Shown in pieces: positions 9,961-18,549 of a DNA stretch of 64,000 bases. Under the pieces are notes generated by a model that searched no databases, had not been told where the DNA came from, and saw nothing but the letters and a program-made list of their open reading frames with translations. The DNA comes from Coprobacter secundus (GTDB taxonomy: Bacteria; Bacteroidota; Bacteroidia; Bacteroidales; Coprobacteraceae). The position numbers and the translations under genes are program-made. Every line of letters starts with the position of its first letter. Within the stretch, counting starts at the first letter, position 1. The DNA lies in NCBI GenBank assembly GCA_000803105.1, contig JTDA01000006.1:170175-234174 (forward strand), read 5' to 3'.

Positions 9961-11067
9961 ATGGGACTACTTCAATTTGATAAACTACCCATTAATACTT
10001 TAGTGGGGGCTGACTGGAAAACGTTCAAGGCTATCACCGAGGGGCGGACAATAGATAAAAATTTCCAGCAAAAATTCCGATTGACAAAAGCTGTATGCCG
10101 GTTATTGAGTTCACTTACTCCGTTAGAAGAGAAAAAGTATAAAAAGATATTGGCAGATAAATCACTCGAAATGGATCCAGTCTTCATTCTGGGCCATTGG
10201 AGAAGTGGTACAACCTTTGTTCACAATGTATTTTCTTGCGATAAACATTTTGGTTATAACACGACTTATCAAACTGTTTTCCCACATCTGATGCTTTGGG
10301 GACAAAGTTTTTTCAAGAAGAATATGGCTTTCCTCATGCCAGACAAACGACCTACAGATAATATGGAGTTAAAAGTAGACCTTCCCCAAGAAGAAGAGTT
10401 TGCCTTGGCCAATATGATGCCATATACCTTTTACAATTTTTGGTTTCTGCCTAAACATACAATGGAGTATTGCGACAAATATTTATTGTTCAATAATATT
10501 ACCGAAGAAGAAAAAAAAATATTTAAAGAAACATTTCTAAAACTAATAAAAATATCACTATATAATACCCACGGACAACAGTTCTTAAGCAAAAATCCGC
10601 CCCATACTGGACGTGTAAAAACTTTAGTGGAAATGTTTCCAAATGCAAAATTCATCTATTTAAAAAGAAATCCTTATACAGTATTCGAAAGTACCCGAAG
10701 CTTTTTCACAAATACGATACAACCTCTACGATTACAAGATATAACCAATCAGCAAATAGAAGACAATTTAATCGAAGTATATCGCAAGCTTTTCTATAAA
10801 TTTGAAGAAGAAAAACATCTCATACCTTCGAACAATTTAATTGAAGTAAAATTTGAAGATTTTGAGTCCAACGCCTATGATATGACACAAGAAATATACA
10901 GGCACCTTAGTCTTCCTGGATTTGAAGAATCAAAAACCGATATAGAAAAATATCTCAGTAAGAAAAAGGGTTATAAAAAGAACCAGTATAAATACGATGA
11001 GCGTACTATCAAAATTGTAGAAAAAAACTGGGGATTTGCTCTTGATCAATGGGGATATAGTTTGTAA
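9961..11067 (+). CDS. PAPS-dependent sulfotransferase (Sulfotransfer_3-like)
   Basis: Transfers the sulfonate group of PAPS to an acceptor. 368 residues without a signal peptide, so it acts in the cytoplasm or at the inner membrane face. The 5'-phosphosulfate loop is GHWRSGTT (78-85); KNPPHTGR (211-218) and KRNPYTVFES (235-244) give the 3'-phosphate-binding Arg and Ser. It starts one base after cysN, the strongest sign that PAPS made by CysD, CysN and CysC is dedicated to it. Related Bacteroides thetaiotaomicron clusters, with the sulfotransferase BT_0416 as I recall, sulfonate cholesterol and other steroids. Whether this enzyme uses a sterol, a lipid or a glycan cannot be read from the sequence. 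Confidence 0.88.
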   Translation: MGLLQFDKLPINTLVGADWKTFKAITEGRTIDKNFQQKFRLTKAVCRLLSSLTPLEEKKYKKILADKSLEMDPVFILGHWRSGTTFVHNVFSCDKHFGYNTTYQTVFPHLMLWGQSFFKKNMAFLMPDKRPTDNMELKVDLPQEEEFALANMMPYTFYNFWFLPKHTMEYCDKYLLFNNITEEEKKIFKETFLKLIKISLYNTHGQQFLSKNPPHTGRVKTLVEMFPNAKFIYLKRNPYTVFESTRSFFTNTIQPLRLQDITNQQIEDNLIEVYRKLFYKFEEEKHLIPSNNLIEVKFEDFESNAYDMTQEIYRHLSLPGFEESKTDIEKYLSKKKGYKKNQYKYDERTIKIVEKNWGFALDQWGYSL

Positions 11068-11085
11068 TTTGTAATTTGTAAAAAA

Positions 11086-12042
11086 ATGGATCTTACTAAA
11101 AAGAGTTTATTGATTTGCGCCTTTATAGGCAGCTGTATTTCATTATCCTCTGCTCAAAAAAATGTACCTATAGCATACGGAAACATGGATCAATGGGTTA
11201 CCCGCCATATTCACGAATCAGGCATAATAGGTGGTAATACAAAATTACTATATGAGTTAGGACCAACTGCTACAATAGATGGCAACACTCCTTATCATAA
11301 CAGAGGTGGTTCTCCTTGGGCCAATTCAAATGTTATGGCAAAAGTAGCGAGAATCGTCAAAACAAATACTTCCGTTTTCCCTGAAAAAAGAGGGAATGGA
11401 TATTGTGCACGTCTTGAGACTCGTATGGAATCGGTCAAAGTAATGGGAATTGTAGATATTACTGTCTTAGCCGCAGGCTCTGTATTTCTCGGCTCCGTAT
11501 TAGAGCCCATCAAAAGTCCTAAAAATCCACAAAGCCTCCTCAACTCGGGAGTTGCTTTTACTCAAAAGCCCAAAGCTATCGAGTTCGATTATAAAGTAAA
11601 AATGGCTCCGGAAAAATATCGTGTCAAAGCTACCGGTTTCGGGAGAACTTCCAAAGTAGATGGTATGGATATGTCTGGCGTAATATTGCTATTACAAAAA
11701 CGGTGGGAAGACAAAGACGGAAACATATATGCCAAACGAGTAGGAACAATGGTCACTTATTACACCAAAGATACAGATTGGATAAATAACGCTCAATATG
11801 AAATCTTATATGGAGATATAACAAAACATCCTCAATATAAAGATTATATGCGTATACAAGTAGAAGAAAGATATGCTCTAAATAGTAAAGGTAAAAACGT
11901 TCCCATAAAAGAAGTCGGTTGGGCCGAAACAGACGAAACACCAACTCATATGGTATTACAATTTACATCTAGCCACGGTGGTGCCTATATTGGAGCTCCC
12001 GGAAATATTTTATGGATAGATAATGTAAGCTTAATTTATTAA
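11086..12042 (+). CDS. secreted PCMD-like beta-sandwich protein, function unknown
   Basis: 318 residues with a signal peptide (about 1-23, cleavage near SSAQ). It reads like the putative carbohydrate metabolism domain proteins (PCMD, PF13201-like): an N-terminal segment with FPEKRGNGYCARLETR, then KPKAIEFDYKVK, and a final WIDNVSLIY. These are normally extracytoplasmic beta-jelly-roll proteins of unknown or glycan-binding role. It begins 18 bases after the sulfotransferase, so it belongs to the sulfonation operon, which ends at the hairpin directly after it. A link to export or handling of the sulfonated product is speculation. Confidence 0.65.
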   Translation: MDLTKKSLLICAFIGSCISLSSAQKNVPIAYGNMDQWVTRHIHESGIIGGNTKLLYELGPTATIDGNTPYHNRGGSPWANSNVMAKVARIVKTNTSVFPEKRGNGYCARLETRMESVKVMGIVDITVLAAGSVFLGSVLEPIKSPKNPQSLLNSGVAFTQKPKAIEFDYKVKMAPEKYRVKATGFGRTSKVDGMDMSGVILLLQKRWEDKDGNIYAKRVGTMVTYYTKDTDWINNAQYEILYGDITKHPQYKDYMRIQVEERYALNSKGKNVPIKEVGWAETDETPTHMVLQFTSSHGGAYIGAPGNILWIDNVSLIY

Positions 12043-12043
12043 A

Positions 12044-12107
12044 TTAATTGGATATAAATACAGGAATGGGGCATAAAAGCCCCATTCCTGTATTTATATC
12101 CAATTAA
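12044..12107. terminator. 29-bp perfect hairpin, bidirectional terminator
   Basis: The arms at 12044-12072 and 12079-12107 are perfect complements over 29 bp with a 6-base ATAAAA loop. It lies between two convergent genes, two bases after the stop of the sulfonation operon and three bases before the end of the ABC-F gene. The position suggests termination from both sides. Confidence 0.85.
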
Positions 12108-12110
12108 ATC

Positions 12111-13724
12111 TTAACTATACAGCCGTGTACGTAATACAGCCACTTTTTCATCAGTAATATAATCATCATAATCCATCATTTTGTCAATAATGCCTTTTGG
12201 TGTAAGCTCTATCACACGATTGCATACAGTCTCTATAAACTCGTGGTCATGCGAAGATAACAAAATATTACCCTTAAATGTCCGCAACGTATTATTAAAT
12301 GCTTGTATCGATTCTAAATCCAAATGATTGGTCGGTGAGTCAAGCACCATTGTATTAGCATTTTTCATCATCATCCGGGCAATCATACACCTCATCTTTT
12401 CACCCCCAGAAAGGACAGAAGCACTTTTTAATATTTCCTCACCAGAAAATAACATTTTTCCCAGAAAACCTTTCAAATATATTTCACTTGTATCCTCTGA
12501 AAATTGAGCCAACCAATCTACCAGATTCATATCAGTATTAAAAAATGAAGAATTGTCCAACGGCAAATAAGCCGTAGTAATAGTCTGTCCCCACTCATAC
12601 GTACCATCATCGGCTTTAAGTTCTCCATTAATTATGTCAAACAATGCCGTCATAGCTCGAGGATCACGAGAGATAAAAACAATTTTATCATCCTTCTCAA
12701 CCGTAAAATTTACATCTTTGAATAGTAAAGTCCCTTCAATTGATTTTTCTAACCCTTTTACTTCTAATATTTTATTTCCTGGCTCACGATCTGGAGTAAA
12801 AATAATTCCCGGATAACGGCGCGAAGATGGTTTTATCTCCTCTATATTTAATTTTTCCAACATTTTTTTACGACTGGTTGTCTGCTTAGACTTTGCAACA
12901 TTCGCACTAAAACGCTGGATAAATTCCATCAATTCTTTCTTCTTTTCTTCAGCTTTTTTGTTCTGCTGTTGTTGCTGACGTAATGCCAACTGGCTCGATT
13001 CATACCAGAAGCTATAATTTCCAGCGAATAATTCGACTTTACCATAATCTATATCTACAGTATGGGTACACACCGAGTCAAGAAAGTGCCGGTCATGGGA
13101 TACAACCAATACCGTATTTTCAAAATTAGATAAATAATTCTCCAGCCACATTACGGTCTCAAGGTCGAGGTCATTGGTCGGCTCATCAAGTAACAAATTG
13201 TCAGGTTGTCCAAATAAAGCTTTAGCCAATAAAACACGGACTTTTTGTTTCCCACTGAGATCTTTCATCAACATATAATGCAAATCTTCTTTGATACCTA
13301 GTCCACTCAACAGATTTGCCGCATCACTTTCGGCATTCCAACCCTCAAGTTCCGCAAATTTTTCTTCCAACTCAGATACACGAATACCATCAGCATCACT
13401 AAAATCGGCTTTATTATACAATGCGTCTTTTTCCTTCATGATATCCCACAAAACTGTATGTCCCATCAATACTGTATCAATAACTGTAAAATCATCAAAC
13501 GCAAAATGATCCTGGCTCAAAACAGACAATCTTTCCCCTGCTCCCAAAGATATCGTTCCATGTGTAGGATCCATCTGTCCACTCAGAGCTTTAAGCAACG
13601 TCGATTTCCCGGCTCCATTAGCCCCTATTATTCCATAACAATTACCTGGTGTAAATTTCAAATTTACATCCTGAAAAAGTATTCGTTTACCAAACTGTAT
13701 GGCTAAATTATTTACTGTAATCAT
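12111..13724 (-). CDS. ABC-F family ATPase with degenerate second nucleotide-binding domain
   Basis: 537 residues from the chosen start, which reads MITVNNLAIQFGKRILF. An upstream in-frame ATG at 13877 would add 51 residues, but those are not conserved-looking and a good promoter lies inside them. Two ATPase domains without membrane segments and a charged linker (QQQQQNKKAEEKKKE) define the ABC-F class, which acts on ribosomes. Domain 1 is complete: GANGAGKST and LLLDEPTNDLD. Domain 2 has no P-loop lysine (FISRDPRAMT where GxxGxGKS/T is expected) and reads VLDSPTNHLD, with Ser replacing the catalytic Glu, although its signature LSGGEK is intact. It is probably a translation factor-like protein; no resistance role is implied. 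Confidence 0.88.
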   Translation of the reverse strand: MITVNNLAIQFGKRILFQDVNLKFTPGNCYGIIGANGAGKSTLLKALSGQMDPTHGTISLGAGERLSVLSQDHFAFDDFTVIDTVLMGHTVLWDIMKEKDALYNKADFSDADGIRVSELEEKFAELEGWNAESDAANLLSGLGIKEDLHYMLMKDLSGKQKVRVLLAKALFGQPDNLLLDEPTNDLDLETVMWLENYLSNFENTVLVVSHDRHFLDSVCTHTVDIDYGKVELFAGNYSFWYESSQLALRQQQQQNKKAEEKKKELMEFIQRFSANVAKSKQTTSRKKMLEKLNIEEIKPSSRRYPGIIFTPDREPGNKILEVKGLEKSIEGTLLFKDVNFTVEKDDKIVFISRDPRAMTALFDIINGELKADDGTYEWGQTITTAYLPLDNSSFFNTDMNLVDWLAQFSEDTSEIYLKGFLGKMLFSGEEILKSASVLSGGEKMRCMIARMMMKNANTMVLDSPTNHLDLESIQAFNNTLRTFKGNILLSSHDHEFIETVCNRVIELTPKGIIDKMMDYDDYITDEKVAVLRTRLYS

Positions 13725-13747
13725 ATTTCCATTCTTAAATTCGAGCA

Positions 13748-13778
13748 CAAAGGTAGTCATTTTTATGATAGAAAGAAA
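13748..13778 (-). promoter_or_regulatory. promoter of the ABC-F gene
   Basis: On the reverse strand TACCTTTG (13748-13755) fits TAnnTTTG and TTTC (13775-13778) lies 19 bases upstream as a near match to TTTG. The predicted start of transcription is about 17 bases before the ATG at 13724, which decides against the longer reading frame. Confidence 0.6.
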
Positions 13779-14117
13779 CGATGTATAATACGCATCGATG
13801 TACTCATTATAATAGTCTGAATACCAATAATTAAAACCATTTGATAAAAACATTCGACCTAATGCGACAAAAGACAAAACTATATAATGTTAAAAAAACC
13901 AAACTCTCATTTCCCCTTATATAAGTAAATCAAAAAAATGTTCCATTTTTAAGAATAAGTGTTCTACTTTTAATAAAATCGACTGATTATTAACACATAA
14001 GGAAATCAAACATATTTATTTTTTCGCCGAATTCTCAACCTACTTAAAAAATAAAGATATACATTTGTAACGAAATTTGATTTTTATATGTATTAAAAAT
14101 ATTATAAACTTTTCTAT
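13779..14117. other. AT-rich divergent intergenic region
   Basis: About 340 bases between the ABC-F promoter and the fibronectin-type gene. TACATTTG at 14060-14067 fits the -7 consensus for the rightward gene, but no TTTG element sits at the right distance. No other gene or repeat was seen. Confidence 0.4.
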
Positions 14118-17100
14118 ATGATTAAATTATTACATTTTTTAAAGAAATATCTTTTACTTGCTTTATGCCTATTTACAAGCAATACTATCGACGCTCAAGT
14201 AGATTTAGTAAATGAAACCTCCGAAAGTACAAGTAACAGGACTATAAATATTCCGACTGAAATCGGGGAACCAGGAATATTGACTTTTAGCCATAAAAGG
14301 CAAACCGCAGGTTTAGGCAATATCGAAATTAAAGAAATCTTGAATGACGGAACCATAAATACATTAGGTAAAGTATCACCTGGGACCTCATATCAAACAC
14401 AATCTTATAATTTAAATCGTAATGCAAAACAAATTACATTTACACTGAGCGGAACATTAAAAAAATACACTAAAGATATAAAAGTAACATTAGCTTATTA
14501 TATAGAGCAAGGTTCGCAATTATCAGAATTTTCCGTAGGAACACCGCAACAAGAACAAAATCTCATAATCAATTATTCTGGATTGACTAATAATCTATCG
14601 GTATCATCTGACAACGAATTATTTTCCGTTACAGCTAAAGAAGAAAGTATGCAAGGTATTGGTCACGGTAGATGGAATATTACCGTCCGCTATAACCCGA
14701 CTACAGAAGGCAGTCATTCTGCAAATATAAAAATTACTGATGGAAATACAGAACTTTCAATTCCTGTAACCGGATCTTATACCATAGCTCACGTTGAGGG
14801 ATTGACATCCGGAATCACCAACTGCTCTCAGATACCCATCAGTTGGGACAGCTTAGGAGAAAATGCAACATATCATATAACAGTACTCGATGCAAATAAT
14901 ACGGAAATCGCTCATATAGAAAATATTCCCGACACGAACTATATAATCTCGAATTTAGCACCGAATACAAATTATACAATACAAGTCAGTGCTGTAATCG
15001 ATGGCAAACAAACAGAAGCAAGCACCACAACAGCCAATACACAAAATATACCTATATCGACCGATATAAAAACAGAATCTGTCGATTCATATAATTTCAC
15101 AGCCTCATGGGAAGTTATAGAAGGAGCCAATGCTTATCTCATCGAAACTTACACATCTGACGGTACTCTAATAAAATCTCAAGAATTCGAAACGACATCT
15201 GGTACAATAACCGAATTATCCCCTTACACAAACTACACATACACTGTTAAAGGTATTGTAAAAGCAAATGGGAATCTTTTTATCGGAAAAGCGTCGCAAA
15301 CTCAGACATTAAAAACCCATATCGGAATTGCCGAAATTTTACCTAACACGAATTCAGATATTTATCCTGATGGATTTATGGCAAAATGGAATGCGGTAAA
15401 TGGTGCTATTAAATATACACTAAACATATATGAGATCGGTGTATCCGAACCGATTAAAACTTCAGAAATAGAAGTTGGGAAAGACTTCTATCAAATATAT
15501 ACAAATGGCTTGATAAAGGATAGAACATATAACTATACTGTCACAGCTTATGAAGAAAATGGTTTCACAACTGTAGCGACATCCCCAAATATTACCGTAG
15601 AGAATATTGATATTTACATAATGAATGAAAATACTGAATATAACAAAAGCACAGTTTTTACTCTTACGATAAATATCCCTATAGAGAATGGAGAACCGGA
15701 ACTTCTAACCTATGAACATTCAAAAAGTTGGGGAGGAATACAAAACGTAAAAGTCGCCGAAATCCTAAAAGACGGAACAGAAAATTATCTAGGATCTCCA
15801 GAGCAGTCTACCGATTGGCAAACTGCGAATTTCCAACTAAGCAGAAACGCTGTAAAACTAAAATTCTATACAACGACCGGAGCAACGATGAATAAATATA
15901 TACGTAATATAAAAATAACGTTGGCTCATTATATTTCTAATGATAATGCACCTCAAGTATTCACAACGAACTCTTCCGAGCCGGACATAATAGAACAAAC
16001 AGTAAATATCAATTATTCAAATGTAACTAAACTTATCGATGTTGAGTTGATATCCGATGACAAATCATTCTCTATGGAGATCAATGAAGAAACCAAATTG
16101 AAATCCGCTTATGGCATACTTCCGGTATTCATTAAATACAATCCTGTCTCTTCAGGAAAACACTCTGCCACTTTACGAGCTACCGACGGAAATGATACAA
16201 TAAATATCCCACTGACAGGATATCGATTAGATATCAATAATTTACAGAGTAATAAAACTTCATATACAACAATTCCTTTAAGCTGGGATGTTATTGATTT
16301 GTCGGACATCATATATTCCATAACAGCCTCGAACGAAGAAGAAGGAATCGTTGTACAACAAGACAGCATAGTAAATTCTCAATATATAATAACAGGATTA
16401 AAGCCTGGTACAGAATATAAGGTAGAGGTATCAGCTCAAATAGATGAAATAAAATCGAAAGCAGAAACATTAACAATCAAGACAATGGCTCTCGCCTCTC
16501 CAGAAATAACAACTGTCGAAAATATAACTACCTCATCTTTTGAAATTCGATGGTCTGCTGTAGAAGGAGTCGATAGTTATAGAGGAATAATTTATAATGA
16601 AGATGGTTCTATCAAGGAAAGTTTTAATGTAAAAAATGGTATGACAGAGAATGTCGAATTAAAACATCTTGTCGAATCGGGACTTCCCAACACGACTTAT
16701 TATTATACACTCGAATCGGTTGTTGAAGATCCAGTAAGCAAAGATACTTTATATAGTGCACCTCTTTTATCGACGACTTTTAATACAGAAACTTTATATG
16801 CTCCTACAACAATTATAGCAAATAACATAACGAACAATTCATTCGAAGCAAGATGGTCTGGAGTAGATTTCGCTTACAAATATTTTATACAATTATACAT
16901 CGAGAAATTAAACGAAGATAATATAATGACATTCATTCCATTCGGAGATCCTATTGAAATTTACGCATCTTCTGAAAACACAATGTACAGCGAGACTATT
17001 CGAAATCTAGAAGCAAATACTCAATACTATTTTACAGTAAGTGTCAATGACAAAGCGGGAAATGAAGCAATATCTGATAAAGAATCTTTTACAACAGACG

Positions 17101-17330
17101 AAATAACGACTAAAATCGAAAATTTCGGTTCCATAGAAACATCGATTTATGCAACAAACGGAGAAATTCTCGTAAATACGACAAAAGATTCAATTATCTA
17201 TATATTTACTTTAGATGGAAAGCTGACGAATACGATAAAAGCTCAGAATGGGTTGAACCATATACCTACAACTTTACAATCAGCTATCGTACGTGTCGGT
17301 CAAAAACAAATAAAACTGATCATTCGATAA
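14118..17330 (+). CDS. large secreted fibronectin type III repeat protein with sorting-like tail
   Basis: 1070 residues beginning with a signal peptide (about 1-26, cleavage after IDAQ). The body alternates a beta domain and fibronectin type III-like domains. The beta domain at about 28-135 (NIPTEIGEPGILTF to KDIKVTLAYYIE) recurs at about 502-615 (NIPIENGEPELLTY to RNIKITLAHYIS), an internal duplication. The Fn3-like units are marked by repeated forms such as LAPNTNYTIQVSA, LKPGTEYKVEVSA and LEANTQYYFTVSV. The last 60 or so residues (YATNGEILVNTTKDSIIYIF, then LDGKLTNTI) resemble a type IX secretion C-terminal sorting domain, so it is probably displayed on the surface. No catalytic motif was recognised. 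It stands alone and is followed by a terminator-like hairpin. Confidence 0.7.
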   Translation: MIKLLHFLKKYLLLALCLFTSNTIDAQVDLVNETSESTSNRTINIPTEIGEPGILTFSHKRQTAGLGNIEIKEILNDGTINTLGKVSPGTSYQTQSYNLNRNAKQITFTLSGTLKKYTKDIKVTLAYYIEQGSQLSEFSVGTPQQEQNLIINYSGLTNNLSVSSDNELFSVTAKEESMQGIGHGRWNITVRYNPTTEGSHSANIKITDGNTELSIPVTGSYTIAHVEGLTSGITNCSQIPISWDSLGENATYHITVLDANNTEIAHIENIPDTNYIISNLAPNTNYTIQVSAVIDGKQTEASTTTANTQNIPISTDIKTESVDSYNFTASWEVIEGANAYLIETYTSDGTLIKSQEFETTSGTITELSPYTNYTYTVKGIVKANGNLFIGKASQTQTLKTHIGIAEILPNTNSDIYPDGFMAKWNAVNGAIKYTLNIYEIGVSEPIKTSEIEVGKDFYQIYTNGLIKDRTYNYTVTAYEENGFTTVATSPNITVENIDIYIMNENTEYNKSTVFTLTINIPIENGEPELLTYEHSKSWGGIQNVKVAEILKDGTENYLGSPEQSTDWQTANFQLSRNAVKLKFYTTTGATMNKYIRNIKITLAHYISNDNAPQVFTTNSSEPDIIEQTVNINYSNVTKLIDVELISDDKSFSMEINEETKLKSAYGILPVFIKYNPVSSGKHSATLRATDGNDTINIPLTGYRLDINNLQSNKTSYTTIPLSWDVIDLSDIIYSITASNEEEGIVVQQDSIVNSQYIITGLKPGTEYKVEVSAQIDEIKSKAETLTIKTMALASPEITTVENITTSSFEIRWSAVEGVDSYRGIIYNEDGSIKESFNVKNGMTENVELKHLVESGLPNTTYYYTLESVVEDPVSKDTLYSAPLLSTTFNTETLYAPTTIIANNITNNSFEARWSGVDFAYKYFIQLYIEKLNEDNIMTFIPFGDPIEIYASSENTMYSETIRNLEANTQYYFTVSVNDKAGNEAISDKESFTTDEITTKIENFGSIETSIYATNGEILVNTTKDSIIYIFTLDGKLTNTIKAQNGLNHIPTTLQSAIVRVGQKQIKLIIR

Positions 17331-17348
17331 AAAACTCAACAAATGAAA

Positions 17349-17383
17349 AATGCGTGTTTGGACAATAATATCCAACACGCATT
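17349..17383 (+). terminator. hairpin after the fibronectin-type gene
   Basis: AATGCGTGTTTGGA pairs with TCCAACACGCATT, leaving one bulged T, around a short loop. It lies 18 bases after the stop codon. Confidence 0.6.
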
Positions 17384-17462
17384 CTTTATAACCGAAAATA
17401 TATATCTCATCTGAATCCCCATTACACAACAGATTACCGAATATATCAAATATGCAACAAAT

Positions 17463-17497
17463 AAGAAGCCTCATACCATTTCGGCACGAGGCTTCTT
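17463..17497 (-). terminator. hairpin after prs
   Basis: A perfect 10-bp stem (AAGAAGCCTC with GAGGCTTCTT) around a 15-base loop, 24 bases beyond the prs stop on the reverse strand. Confidence 0.6.
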
Positions 17498-17521
17498 AAA
17501 ATTATAAATAATAAAATTCTT

Positions 17522-18460
17522 TTAAATAATGTATTGAGAGCTAATAGACTCATTCTCATACACTCTTCGAATAGTATCCGCAAATATGTCAGCGATGCTT
17601 ATAATATGCACTTTAGAACACCCTTTACAATAAGGAATGCTGTCAGTAAATACCATCTCTGTCATATTAGAAGACTCTATGCGCTGAGTAGCAGGATCCG
17701 ACATTACAGCATGACTCGCAATTGCCCGTACAGACAATGCCCCTTTTGAAATCATCAAATCAGCAGCTTTCGTAATAGTACCTGCCGTATCTACCATATC
17801 ATCTATCAATATTACATTCTTGCCTTCGACATCTCCAATTACAGTCATACTTTCTACCTCATTAGCCTTGGCTCTTGACTTATGGCAAAGAACCAAAGGA
17901 ACTCCGAAATATTTCGCATAAGAATTGGCACGTTTAGATCCACCGACATCCGGAGTAGCAATAACCATATTCTCTAAATTCAAAGAAGAAATATAAGGAC
18001 CAAATACAGACGACGCATATAAATGATCTACTGGAACATTAAAAAATCCTTGAATCTGGTCGGCATGTAAATCCATCGTTATCAAGCGACTGATACCAGC
18101 AACACTCAATAAATCGGCAATCAGTTTAGCTGCAATAGATACACGCGGCTTATCTTTTCTATCTTGACGCGCCCAACCAAAATAAGGAACAACTGCGATT
18201 ATCGATGCTGCAGAGGCTCTCTTCGCTGCATCAATCATCAATAAAAGCTCCATTAAATTATCGGAATTAGGAAATGTTGACTGTACCAAATAAACTTGGC
18301 ATCCTCTGATCGATTCTTCAAAAGAAACACCAAATTCTCCATCAGCAAAGTGCTGGATCTTCATGTTTCCTAATTCACAACCCAAACTATTACATATCTT
18401 TTCAGCAAGATAACGGGAGTTGGTTCCCGAGAAAATCTTAAAGGGGAGTTTCTGGCTCAT
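17522..18460 (-). CDS. prs: ribose-phosphate pyrophosphokinase
   Basis: Makes phosphoribosyl pyrophosphate (PRPP) from ribose 5-phosphate and ATP, for nucleotide, histidine and tryptophan synthesis. 312 residues, the usual length. Diagnostic segments are FSGTNSRYLAEKI at the start, YFGWARQDRKDKPR, ITMDLHADQIQGFF and the PRPP loop VILIDDMVDTAGTI. A single-gene unit with its own promoter and terminator. Confidence 0.97.
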   Translation of the reverse strand: MSQKLPFKIFSGTNSRYLAEKICNSLGCELGNMKIQHFADGEFGVSFEESIRGCQVYLVQSTFPNSDNLMELLLMIDAAKRASAASIIAVVPYFGWARQDRKDKPRVSIAAKLIADLLSVAGISRLITMDLHADQIQGFFNVPVDHLYASSVFGPYISSLNLENMVIATPDVGGSKRANSYAKYFGVPLVLCHKSRAKANEVESMTVIGDVEGKNVILIDDMVDTAGTITKAADLMISKGALSVRAIASHAVMSDPATQRIESSNMTEMVFTDSIPYCKGCSKVHIISIADIFADTIRRVYENESISSQYII

Positions 18461-18497
18461 TGTGCTTTTAGAATAAATTCTATTGGTTAATTTTCTG

Positions 18498-18526
18498 CAA
18501 AGGTATAATTTCTATTTTAAATCAAA
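18498..18526 (-). promoter_or_regulatory. promoter of prs
   Basis: On the reverse strand TACCTTTG (18498-18505) matches TAnnTTTG and TTTG (18523-18526) lies 17 bases upstream. This predicts a leader of about 30 bases. Confidence 0.6.
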
Positions 18527-18549
18527 GAACTAAATGTCTATTTTATTTG

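Noticed and set aside
13725..13877. 51-residue N-terminal extension of the ABC-F protein
   Set aside because: A promoter with both elements lies inside it, and the shorter start gives the usual ABC-F N-terminus.
14060..14067. Complete promoter for the fibronectin-type gene
   Set aside because: Only the -7 element TACATTTG is present; no TTTG lies 17 to 22 bases upstream, so it was kept only as a remark.
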